DNA from: Flavobacteriaceae bacterium UBA5079
Lineage (GTDB): Bacteria; Bacteroidota; Bacteroidia; Flavobacteriales; Flavobacteriaceae
Reading direction: 5' to 3'
Length of the DNA stretch: 16,442 bases
NCBI GenBank assembly: GCA_002414705.1
Contig: DIAL01000074.1
Span: forward strand, 894-17,335
Shown here: positions 8,306-14,963 of the stretch, piece after piece
Numbering within the stretch: the stretch's first letter is position 1
Layout of the letters: the number at the start of each line of letters is the position of its first letter
Notes under the pieces: model-generated
Told to the model about the DNA's origin: nothing
The model's database searches: none
The model's input: the letters and a program-made list of their open reading frames with translations, nothing else
Program-made: the position numbers and the translations under genes

Positions 8306-8789
8306 GACGCCTTTTTAATTATATTTTAAATGAAGTTTTCTAGTTTTTTCTAAACGTTAAAATGCCAGAAATAAATAAAAATTCACCTGTATTACTTTTA
8401 TCCGTATTGTTAATTACTCAAATATTATTACTATTCAGGCTTAAACTTCCATCTGAACCTATTTTCACCCAAAGCCATTTGGAAGTGCTGAAATTTTAAA
8501 ATTTTATTTATACTGTGAAAGTAAACAAAATCAATATGCCATTTTTATTTATTCGATGAACAATGGTTATGCAAAGTCAAAACCTAAAAAAAAAACAGTT
8601 AAAAATAGTGTCATAATTTAAACTTACCCAGTTTAACGAATGTAACTTATAAGCCACAGAAGCATATTTTACATGGAATACAATCCAAACTTAACATACT
8701 TCAAGGACAAATTTCTATTTAATAAGTAACGATACTCATTTGTTTCGTATTTTTACAAGTCTAGCATATCAGCTAAACAGATTATTTAT
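8306..8789. other. Divergent intergenic stretch between eutBC and CIA30 gene
   Basis: A 484-base AT-rich region between the minus-strand ammonia-lyase start and the plus-strand CIA30 start, so it must hold promoters in both directions. I see no clean TAnnTTTG box with a paired TTTG on either strand. It contains one small ORF (listed separately at 8362-8499) and AT-rich self-complementary sequence (aaattttaaaatttt) around 8491-8505. No riboswitch-like fold, in particular no cobalamin box, was recognised by eye; a B12 riboswitch would have been informative next to a cobalamin enzyme. Confidence 0.55.
8362..8499 (+). CDS. Possible 45-aa single-pass membrane peptide
   Basis: An ATG ORF of 45 codons. 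The product begins MPEINKNSPV, has a strongly hydrophobic stretch at about residues 9-25 (VLLLSVLLITQILLLF), then a basic RLKLPS and a polar tail ending EVLKF. This is the layout of a small one-pass membrane protein with the tail outside the bilayer. It matches no family known to me. It lies divergently 57 bases from the eutBC start. AT-rich intergenic DNA readily gives Leu-rich short ORFs by chance, so without conservation it stays doubtful. Confidence 0.25.
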   Translation: MPEINKNSPVLLLSVLLITQILLLFRLKLPSEPIFTQSHLEVLKF

Positions 8790-9323
8790 ATGACTTATAT
8801 TATCAAACTATTTTTAATTCTATTAATACAGACCTCTATGACTATTTATAACTTTAATTCAGATAGCCAGAAAACCGACTGGTACATTCTTGACGATGTG
8901 GTTATGGGTGGAAGATCCAATGGCACTTTTACAATAAATAATTATGGAAATGGTGTTTTTAAAGGTATGGTATCTTTAGAAAACAATGGTGGATTTTCAT
9001 CTGTAAGACATACCTGTGAGTCCAAAAACGCTAACGGATTTACCGGTTTTGAAATACGGATAAAAGGCGATGGTAATCCATATCAATTCCGAGTAAAATT
9101 GGATAAAAATGACAGATACAGTTATGCAGCTACGTTTAAAACTTCTGGAAATTGGGAAACTATAAAAATTGATTTCGCTGATATGCCTGCTGTTTTTAGA
9201 GGCAGAGAACTGGGTTTACCACATTTCCCAGGTGAAAAAATTGAAGAAATTGGCTTTTTAATCGGCAATAAAAAGCCACAGAAATTCCAATTGGAAATTG
9301 ACAGTATTGTGTTAATAAAGTAA
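8790..9323 (+). CDS. CIA30 family protein (NADH:ubiquinone oxidoreductase intermediate-associated 30-like)
   Basis: A 177-aa protein with a CIA30 domain over residues about 18-176. The diagnostic stretches are 'DDVVMGGRSNGTF' (about 35-47), 'SLENNGGFSSVRH' (about 62-74), and 'GFEIRIKGDGNPYQFRVK' followed by a 'Y.A.F.T...W..IKI.F' sheet, a galactose-binding-like beta sandwich. In eukaryotes CIA30 is a complex I assembly factor; the bacterial members are uncharacterised and need not share that role. The first 16 residues are hydrophobic and may be a short signal or anchor; Met17 is a possible alternative start. The HipA-like kinase gene follows after 34 bases on the same strand, but a functional link is not evident. 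Confidence 0.88.
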   Translation: MTYIIKLFLILLIQTSMTIYNFNSDSQKTDWYILDDVVMGGRSNGTFTINNYGNGVFKGMVSLENNGGFSSVRHTCESKNANGFTGFEIRIKGDGNPYQFRVKLDKNDRYSYAATFKTSGNWETIKIDFADMPAVFRGRELGLPHFPGEKIEEIGFLIGNKKPQKFQLEIDSIVLIK

Positions 9324-9357
9324 ATTATCTTCTGAACTTTTTAGTACCTTCGAATTC

Positions 9358-10137
9358 ATGAAAAAAATAGAAATCCGACACGTGGATGTTGTGCAATATA
9401 TTAATCCTTTGCGCGAAGGCGGATCGCTTCCTGCCATAGTAAAAGCAGACGATGGATTCTTGTATGTTCTAAAATTTAGAGGCGCTGGTCAAGGAAAAAA
9501 AGCATTGATTGCAGAATTTATTGGTGGCGAAATTGCACGTGCCATTGGTTTACATGTTCCTGAATTGGTTTTTATGAATTTAGACGATTCCTTTAGTAAA
9601 ACCGAACCTGATGAAGAAATTCAAGACTTACTCAAGTTTAGTGTGGGTTTAAACCTTGGTCTTCATTACCTGTCTGGAGCCATTACTTTTGATCCATTAG
9701 CTTCCAAAATCGATTCCATAACTGCTTCCAAAATTGTTTTAATGGATAGCATAATAAGTAACATTGACAGAACCGCTAAAAACACCAATCTATTAACATG
9801 GCATAAAGATTTATGGGTTATAGATAATGGCGCCAGTTTTTATTTTCATCACAATTGGAGCACTTGGGAAAACCATTTAACCCGAATGTTTCCATTAATT
9901 AAAGATCATGTGCTTTTGGAATTTGCTCAAAATTTAAATGAAGCTGCTCTAAACATTACAACACAATTAAACGACAATAAAATAGAGGAAATTATATCTT
10001 TAATTCCGGAAGATTGGCTTGAAAGCGAATCAGATACATTGTCACCAAATGATATGAGATCAGCATACTTAAGCTACATAAAAGCGAAACTTGCTAGGAT
10101 TGATGAATTAGTTAAAGAAGCTAAAAATGCAAGATAA
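9358..10137 (+). CDS. HipA-like kinase (HipA_2 type)
   Basis: A 259-aa protein related to the HipA kinase fold but lacking the N-terminal extension of full HipA. Kinase hallmarks can be read: 'LYVLKFRGAG' with candidate ATP lysine K39, a Gly-rich 'GAGQGKKALIAEFIGGEIAR' that follows it, the catalytic loop 'SNIDRTAKNTN' (about 134-144; D137, N142), and the metal-binding 'VIDNGASF' (D156). All are intact, so it is predicted to be an active Ser/Thr kinase; its target is unknown. No HipB-like DNA-binding antitoxin is adjacent. Its stop overlaps the DUF3037 start by 11 bases (10127-10137), which implies coupled translation and a shared task. A near-match to a -7 box (TACCTTCG at 9345) lies close to the ATG but is not convincing. 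Confidence 0.85.
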   Translation: MKKIEIRHVDVVQYINPLREGGSLPAIVKADDGFLYVLKFRGAGQGKKALIAEFIGGEIARAIGLHVPELVFMNLDDSFSKTEPDEEIQDLLKFSVGLNLGLHYLSGAITFDPLASKIDSITASKIVLMDSIISNIDRTAKNTNLLTWHKDLWVIDNGASFYFHHNWSTWENHLTRMFPLIKDHVLLEFAQNLNEAALNITTQLNDNKIEEIISLIPEDWLESESDTLSPNDMRSAYLSYIKAKLARIDELVKEAKNAR

Positions 10138-10510
10138 AGTAACTTTTGAATATGCTATTATACGTGTTGTACCTAAAGTGGAACGTGAAGAATTCTTTAA
10201 TATTGGTGTGATACTTTTTTCGAAACGGAAAAAATTTCTAGGCATGAAATATTTTATTAACCCTGAAAAACTAGACGTGTTTTCAAGCGAATTAGATTTA
10301 GCAGAAATTGAACGCTATTTAAACGGTTGGGAATTAATTTGCACAGGAGAACCTGATGGTGGTGTTATTGGAAAAATGGAAGTTTCGGATAGATTCCGAT
10401 GGTTAGCTGCTTCTAAAAGCACTATTATTCAGTGTTCTAAAACACACCCTGGAATCTGTACGAATCCAAAAGAGACCTTGGAAGGCCTCTTTGAATCGTT
10501 TGTATTGTAA
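10127..10510 (+). CDS. DUF3037 domain protein, partner of the HipA-like kinase
   Basis: A 127-aa cytoplasmic protein. The N-terminus 'FEYAIIRVVPKVEREEFFNIGVILF' and the downstream 'FL', 'F.......L....I' and 'RF.WL.A..STI.Q.S..HPG.C..P...L..LF' pattern are those of DUF3037. Genes of this family commonly sit right after HipA-like kinase genes, as here with an 11-base overlap. Function is unknown; it could be a regulator, substrate or inhibitor of the kinase. The coding region ends 14 bases from the convergent cysteine synthase-like gene, leaving no room for a classic terminator. Confidence 0.82.
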   Translation: MQDKVTFEYAIIRVVPKVEREEFFNIGVILFSKRKKFLGMKYFINPEKLDVFSSELDLAEIERYLNGWELICTGEPDGGVIGKMEVSDRFRWLAASKSTIIQCSKTHPGICTNPKETLEGLFESFVL

Positions 10511-10524
10511 AATTGGATTATTAT

Positions 10525-11505
10525 TTATTCAACATAACCCATTTTCTCCATCCATTCGTTATTAAACATTTTACCAACATAACGACTTCCATGATCGTGG
10601 AATAACACCACCACAACATCGTCTTTTGTAAAATGCTCTTTGAGTTGCAATAAACCTTTTATAGCTGCACCTGCGGAATTACCTAAAAACATACCTTCCT
10701 CTTTGGCTAATTTCTGTGTATAAATGGCCGCATCTTTATCCGTTACTTTTGTAAAACCATCTATAATACTGAAATCTACGTTTTCAGGTAAAATATCTTC
10801 ACCAATGCCCTCGGTAACGTACGGATAAATTTCTTTTTCATCAAAAACACCAGTTTCGTGGTATTTTTTAAAGACACTTCCATAGGTATCAATTCCCCAA
10901 ATTTTAATATTCGGGTTTTGTTCTTTTAAATATTTTCCAACACCAGAAATGGTACCACCTGTTCCAACACCAACTATAAAATGAGTTATTTTGCCATCTG
11001 TTTGTTTCCAAATTTCTGGCCCTGTACTTTGGTAATGTGCTTTGGCATTACTTGGGTTATCGTATTGGTTTACGTACCAAGCATTAGGCGTTTCTTCACC
11101 TAAACGTTTGGAAACAGAATAATATGATCGTGGATCTGTTGGCTCAACATCTGTTGGACAAACAACCACTTCTGCTCCTACAGCTCTTAAAATATCTACT
11201 TTTTCTTTACTTTGCTTGTCTGCCATTACAAAAATGCATTTGTAGCCTTTTACAATAGCTGCTAACGCTAATCCCATTCCGGTGTTTCCTGATGTTCCTT
11301 CTATAATAGTGCCACCTGGCTTTAAACGACCATCTGCTTCAGCATCCTCTATCATGGTTAATGCCATACGGTCTTTAACGGAGTTACCTGGATTAAACGT
11401 TTCGTATTTTGATAGTACCAAACATGGTAAGTCTGCTGTTAATTTATTTAGTTTCACCAACGGTGTATTTCCAATGGTTTCTAGTATGTTTTTTGCGTAA
11501 TCCAT
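10525..11505 (-). CDS. PLP-dependent cysteine synthase / cystathionine beta-synthase-like enzyme
   Basis: A 326-aa fold-type II PLP enzyme. PLP lysine is K44 in 'NPGNSVKDR' (38-46); the substrate loop 'TSGNTG' is at 71-76, the phosphate-binding 'VGTGGTISG' at 180-188 and 'GNSAG' at 275-279. The sequence follows the catalytic core of cystathionine beta-synthase more than classical CysK: 'LKPGGTIIEGTSGNTGMGLA', 'ERSEKVD'-like 'KQSKEKVDILRAVGAEV', and the C-terminal 'WMEKMGY'. It lacks the C-terminal regulatory CBS domain pair of long CBS enzymes. It may make cysteine from O-acetylserine or cystathionine from homocysteine and serine; sequence alone does not decide. No sulfur-metabolism neighbours in the window. 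It is preceded by the promoter noted at 11582-11613, giving a leader of about 70 bases. Confidence 0.93.
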   Translation of the reverse strand: MDYAKNILETIGNTPLVKLNKLTADLPCLVLSKYETFNPGNSVKDRMALTMIEDAEADGRLKPGGTIIEGTSGNTGMGLALAAIVKGYKCIFVMADKQSKEKVDILRAVGAEVVVCPTDVEPTDPRSYYSVSKRLGEETPNAWYVNQYDNPSNAKAHYQSTGPEIWKQTDGKITHFIVGVGTGGTISGVGKYLKEQNPNIKIWGIDTYGSVFKKYHETGVFDEKEIYPYVTEGIGEDILPENVDFSIIDGFTKVTDKDAAIYTQKLAKEEGMFLGNSAGAAIKGLLQLKEHFTKDDVVVVLFHDHGSRYVGKMFNNEWMEKMGYVE

Positions 11506-11581
11506 ATATATCTTTTTGAGATAATCGTTATTGATATGATTTAACGAGAATCTTTTTAAATGTGTTCTAAAATTAGAATGG

Positions 11582-11613
11582 CAAAGGTATGATTTTGACA
11601 GGAAAGCACGAAA
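11582..11613 (-). promoter_or_regulatory. Bacteroidota-type promoter of the cysteine synthase-like gene
   Basis: On the minus strand an exact -7 box TACCTTTG (consensus TAnnTTTG) lies at 11589-11582. A TTTC (near TTTG) sits 20 bases upstream at 11613-11610, as expected for the -33 element. Transcription would start near 11575 and leave an untranslated leader of about 70 bases before the ATG at 11505. This is the cleanest promoter seen in the window; its position was read by eye, not scored. Confidence 0.5.
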
Positions 11614-11653
11614 GGATTTTTAAAATGGTATTATTTGTTGAATCTGTTTCGCG

Positions 11654-11763
11654 TTAACGATTGCAGTGATATCCTTTTTTTGAGGCACGATAAAAAAGAT
11701 TTAACGAAAAGCGTGGTAGTACAAAGCGATAGCGTAGTAGTAAACGCCCAAAAAATTACTACT
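11654..11763. repeat. Intergenic palindromic/direct-repeat region (REP-like)
   Basis: A dense set of repeats in the gap between the permease stop and the cysteine synthase-like promoter. ttaacga occurs at 11654-11660 and 11701-11707. A hairpin has arms ATC(c)TTTTTT 11671-11680 and AAAAAAGAT 11692-11700. Near-identical 12-mers agcgtRgtagta lie at 11710-11721 and 11731-11742, exactly 21 bases apart. A perfect 8-bp inverted repeat AGTAGTAA/TTACTACT (11736-11743 and 11756-11763) overlaps the permease stop codon. The structure resembles dispersed extragenic palindromes found in many bacterial genomes; whether copies exist elsewhere in this genome cannot be seen here. Confidence 0.5.
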
Positions 11764-12994
11764 CAAAACGAATAGCTTTTACAGGCGAAATTTTAGTAAT
11801 TATATAAGAAGGTATTAATAACATGAGTAAACACAGAATAAAGGTTCCTATATTTAAGGCTGCAATATAACTAAAACTCAAATAAACTGGTGCCTCGCTT
11901 ACATAGTAAACGTTGGGATCTAACGGGAATATTTTAAAATATTTTTGCGCTAACAGAATACCTAAACCAATGATGTTTCCCCAAATTAATCCTAGAAAAA
12001 TTAGATAGGATGCGTTGTACAAAAATATTTTCCGGATGGTCCAATTATTACTTCCTAACGCTTTCAGAATCCCAATCATTTGTGTGCGTTCTAGAATTAA
12101 AACCAATAAAGCGGTTACCATATTAAATCCGGCTACTAATACCATAATGCCAATAATGCCATAAATATTTTTTACAAAAATGGTAATCCACTCAAAAATG
12201 GATTCAAATTTTCGTTCTACGGTTATGGTATTAAATTCGGGTGGTGTGTTTTGGTACACTTGCTCACGTATGGCATCTAATTGAGAATAGTTATCTACAA
12301 AAAGCTCAAAATGCCCAACATCGGTCTTCTCCCATTTATTAATACGTTGTAAATGTTTGATATGCGAAATAATGTATGTTTTATCAAATTCCTGAAATCC
12401 GGAATTATAAATACCAACAATTTTATAAGGAATAATGCGTGGCTGTTTGTTGTAATCGTTATTTACAAAATAAGTTTGAATGGTATCTCCAACCGTTACA
12501 TACAACCGATTGGCTGTGTGTTCGGATATTAAAACATCCTCACTAAAGGTATCTGTATATTCAGGAAGTTTTCCTTTTACTAAATACTCCTTAAAATAAT
12601 CCCATTTATAATCTGTTCCAACACCTTTTACAATGATGGCTTCAAAATCGGTTTCGGTTCTTATAATTCCAAATTTAGTGGCAACGCCTTGAATGTGGCT
12701 AACGGATTTAACCGAATTAAATCTGGGATAAAAATCCTGATTCAATGATAGTGGACTATCACTTTCTTGCGAATTATTATTGCCAAACTTGGAAATTATG
12801 ATATCGCCATTAAAGGCTACGACTTTGTCTCGTATTTTTTGTTGAAGCCCAATTCCTGTGGCAATAGAAATCATCATGACAATAATACCAATAGCAATGG
12901 CGGCAATTCCAATTTTTATTATTGGTGCCGAAACGCTACTTTTATACGCTTTACTATCAATAATGCGTTTTGCTATAAAATATTCGAAATTCAA
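11759..12994 (-). CDS. FtsX-like ABC transporter permease (LolC/E or MacB type), TTG start
   Basis: A permease of about 411 aa. It has one TM near the N-terminus (about 23-47), a large extracytoplasmic domain of about 215 residues and three TMs in the C-terminal 150 residues. The FtsX signature 'LILERTQMIGILKALGSNNWTIRKIFL' (two short pieces: 'ERTQMIGILKALG' and 'WTIRKIFL') and the terminal 'ISPVKAIRFE' are typical of LolC/E-like lipoprotein-releasing or MacB-like permeases. The partner ATPase is not in the window. No ATG is usable: a TAA lies at 13006-13004 and the next in-frame ATG is deep in TM1. The start is TTG at 12994 (giving (M)NFEYFIAKRI, the usual family opening) or TTG at 13003. 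With 12994 the start codon touches that of namZ on the other strand. Confidence 0.88.
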   Translation of the reverse strand: MNFEYFIAKRIIDSKAYKSSVSAPIIKIGIAAIAIGIIVMMISIATGIGLQQKIRDKVVAFNGDIIISKFGNNNSQESDSPLSLNQDFYPRFNSVKSVSHIQGVATKFGIIRTETDFEAIIVKGVGTDYKWDYFKEYLVKGKLPEYTDTFSEDVLISEHTANRLYVTVGDTIQTYFVNNDYNKQPRIIPYKIVGIYNSGFQEFDKTYIISHIKHLQRINKWEKTDVGHFELFVDNYSQLDAIREQVYQNTPPEFNTITVERKFESIFEWITIFVKNIYGIIGIMVLVAGFNMVTALLVLILERTQMIGILKALGSNNWTIRKIFLYNASYLIFLGLIWGNIIGLGILLAQKYFKIFPLDPNVYYVSEAPVYLSFSYIAALNIGTFILCLLMLLIPSYIITKISPVKAIRFE

Positions 12995-14275
12995 ATGGTA
13001 CAATTACTTTTAAATCGATTCAAAAATACAGTTTTATTATTTGTTTTGGTTCCGATAATTATCGGAATTATTTCTTGTGGGAATTTTTCACAAGGTGAGG
13101 CAACAGGAACCGTAAATTCTTTGAAAGAATTAGAACATTCCAAATTTGAAATGAATACAGATTTAGTAGTTGGCGCCAACCAAACAGACAAGTATTTACC
13201 GTTATTACAAGGCAAGCGGATTGGAATTGTTGCCAACCAAACGTCTGTCATATTTAAAGATACTAAAAATAGAAGCTACACACATTTAGTAGACTCATTG
13301 CTTGCTTTAAAGGTTAATGTAAAAAAAGTATATGCTCCAGAACATGGTTTTCGTGGTACTGCTGATGCTGGCGAATTAGTAAAAGATGGAATAGACACTA
13401 AAACAGGCTTACCCATTATTTCGCTTTATGGTGATAATAAAAAACCAAAACCCGAACAATTAGCCAATATTGATTTAGTCATTTTTGATATTCAAGATGT
13501 TGGCGCACGCTTTTACACCTATATTTCGTCTTTACACTATGTTATGGAAGCCTGTGCGGAACAAAAAATTCCTTTGCTAATATTAGACAGACCAAATCCA
13601 AATGGTCATTATATGGATGGTCCTGTTTTAGAAATGGCTCATAAAAGTTTTATTGGTATGCACCCTGTTCCTGTGGTTCATGGCATGACAATTGGAGAAT
13701 ATGCCCAAATGATTAATGGTGAAAAATGGTTGAAAAACAACGTTATTTGTAAACTTACTGTTATTCCTGTAAAAAACTACACACACCAAACGGCTTACAG
13801 TTTACCCATAAAACCATCGCCAAATTTACCGAATGATGTAGCAATAAATCTCTATCCGAGTTTATGTTTTTTTGAAGGCACCAACGTGAGTGCTGGTCGA
13901 GGAACCGAAAAACAGTTTCAAATTTTTGGTAGCCCCTTTTTAAATAAAGAGATGTTTACTTATACATATCAATTTACACCTATACCTAATGAAGGTTCCA
14001 AACACCCTAAACATGAAGGAAAGCTTTGCTATGGTATGGATTTAAGTGAAACGAAACCCTTAAACCGACTCGATTTAAATTATTTAATTGAAGCCTATCA
14101 AGCAACTTCTGACAAAGAAACTTTTTTTACTACCTTTTTTACAAAATTAGCAGGAACCGAAAAATTGCAAAAGCAAATTGAAGGTCGACTGACCGCTTTT
14201 GAAATTAAAAAAACATGGGTTCGCGATTTAAAAGCTTATAATACTATGCGACAAGCATATGTAATCTACGATTAA
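12995..14275 (+). CDS. namZ: NamZ-type exo-beta-N-acetylmuramidase lipoprotein (DUF1343, GH171)
   Basis: About 426 aa. A lipoprotein signal peptide precedes Cys28 (IISC lipobox), so the enzyme is anchored in the outer or inner membrane. The DUF1343 domain starts at about residue 72 'QGKRIGIVANQTS'. 'YAPEHGFRGTADAG' (113-126, with the Glu of PEHG a likely catalytic residue), 'DIQDVGARFYTYISSL' (165-180), 'DRPNPNGHYMDGP' and 'NVSAGRGTEKQFQIFGSPF' follow. NamZ proteins remove MurNAc from the non-reducing ends of peptidoglycan fragments, feeding cell-wall recycling. A longer reading frame upstream of this ATG exists, but that part is antisense to the permease and encodes no recognisable sequence; ATG at 12995 directly gives the signal peptide. 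The gene converges on the broken secreted-protein gene 9 bases downstream. Confidence 0.92.
   Translation: MVQLLLNRFKNTVLLFVLVPIIIGIISCGNFSQGEATGTVNSLKELEHSKFEMNTDLVVGANQTDKYLPLLQGKRIGIVANQTSVIFKDTKNRSYTHLVDSLLALKVNVKKVYAPEHGFRGTADAGELVKDGIDTKTGLPIISLYGDNKKPKPEQLANIDLVIFDIQDVGARFYTYISSLHYVMEACAEQKIPLLILDRPNPNGHYMDGPVLEMAHKSFIGMHPVPVVHGMTIGEYAQMINGEKWLKNNVICKLTVIPVKNYTHQTAYSLPIKPSPNLPNDVAINLYPSLCFFEGTNVSAGRGTEKQFQIFGSPFLNKEMFTYTYQFTPIPNEGSKHPKHEGKLCYGMDLSETKPLNRLDLNYLIEAYQATSDKETFFTTFFTKLAGTEKLQKQIEGRLTAFEIKKTWVRDLKAYNTMRQAYVIYD
13021..13067 (-). promoter_or_regulatory. Perfect 18-bp palindrome with nearby -7-like box ahead of the permease
   Basis: TTCCGATAATTATCGGAA at 13050-13067 reads the same on both strands without a single mismatch. 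On the minus strand, TATTTTTG (TAnnTTTG) lies at 13028-13021, 27 bases from the permease TTG at 12994; no matching -33 element was found. The palindrome would therefore sit just upstream of the permease core promoter while being inside the signal-peptide codons of namZ (V-P-I-I-I-G-I). That is the layout of an operator for a dimeric regulator. The palindrome is certain; its function and the promoter are inferred. Confidence 0.35.
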
Positions 14276-14284
14276 ATTTGTAAA

Positions 14285-14797
14285 TTAATTATATGGTTTA
14301 CCGTTTGGTCTTAAATTCAGGCGTCTATATTCATCGCGCGTTTGAATTACGTAGCGTTTATCATTACTTAATCGTCTAGAATCAGGTTGACGCTAATGGT
14401 GTGTTTGGTTCATAATAATCCATAATAGGCAGTAATCTGGCAATTTTAAAAACCACAGTTTTACTGTAAATATAGGTATCTTCTTTACCTTCTATAAAGA
14501 GAACAGAAAGCGTATAATCTCCAACATCTAAAAAACCCAGAGGCACTTTTACGTCCTTATAGTTTCCACCAGGTGGCATAACTTGGACACGAGAATTGCT
14601 TATTATTTCAATTTTGGAAGGGGAAAATCACTTTTAAGAAGTAACGTATCTCCTGCAATTTTCAAATTATGAACCAAGCTAACAGCTTGACTATTTATGT
14701 TTTTTGTAATAGTAGAATAGGTATTACTTTGTGAGAGGGAAACAAAATGGCAATTCAATACTAAAATTATAGACATCATGAAACGAAATCGTTTCAT
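14285..14797 (-). pseudogene. Secreted small protein gene broken by two opposite frameshifts
   Basis: Three minus-strand segments in two frames together make one protein of about 170 aa. Segment 1 (from ATG 14797) has a signal peptide (MKRFRFMMSIILVLN...SLSQ) and runs to 'GDTLLLKSDF', then meets a TAA at 14605. Segment 2, one frame away, continues 'SPSKIEIISNSRVQVMPPGG' to 'EPNTPLAST' and stops at 14384-14382. Segment 3, back in the first frame, gives 'RQPDSRRLSNDKRYVIQTRD' and 'EYRRLNLRPNGKPYN' to TAA 14287-14285. The breaks lie near 14616-14630 (a missing base in a T4C4 run) and 14382-14396 (an extra base). Segments 1-2 align with the intact gene at 14964-15332, which confirms the reconstruction. 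An upstream ATG at 14839 adds 14 residues but lacks a signal-peptide start. Function is unknown; either a decaying gene or two sequencing indels. Confidence 0.75.
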
Positions 14798-14799
14798 GA
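14776..14799. repeat. Perfect 11-bp-arm palindrome over the start codon of the broken gene
   Basis: tcatgaaacga-aa-tcgtttcatga: both 11-base arms are fully complementary with only two central bases. On the minus strand it contains the ATG at 14797 and codes for M-K-R-F-R-F-M. In mRNA it could form a tight hairpin hiding the start codon, and as DNA it is operator-like. Presence is certain; meaning is not. Confidence 0.6.
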
Positions 14800-14963
14800 C
14801 GAATAAATTTAAATTAAACAATCTGTTTTGAGCTATCAATCAGATATTTAACAATATAAATGTATCACATGACAATAGTTGGATAAAATAATAGAAAAAC
14901 GGAATGTACTATACATGTGTGTTTTCTAAAATCTATAGGCTTTAAAACTCTTTTAAAACTGGA

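Noticed and set aside
8306..8789. Cobalamin riboswitch upstream of the ammonia-lyase gene
   Set aside because: No B12-box-like conserved core or long structured leader was visible in this AT-rich gap; a covariance model scan would be decisive.
9345..9352. TACCTTCG as a -7 box for the HipA-like kinase gene
   Set aside because: One mismatch in the TTTG part, only a few bases before the ATG, and no -33 element at the right distance.
10511..10524. Bidirectional terminator between the convergent DUF3037 and cysteine synthase-like genes
   Set aside because: Only 14 AT-rich bases, with no stem.
12767..12994. N-terminal extension of the namZ reading frame
   Set aside because: It is wholly antisense to the permease, has Asn/His-rich nonsense composition and would hide the lipoprotein signal peptide that begins at ATG 12995.
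12991..13251. Minus-strand ORF of 86 codons opposite the start of namZ
   Set aside because: It is a shadow of namZ codons; it has no recognisable domain, and the namZ frame is strongly supported.
14612..14632. Programmed -1 frameshift in the broken secreted-protein gene
   Set aside because: The T4C4 run is not a canonical X-XXY-YYZ slippery heptamer in the zero frame (CCC would have to re-pair on TCC), and a second opposite shift would also be needed.
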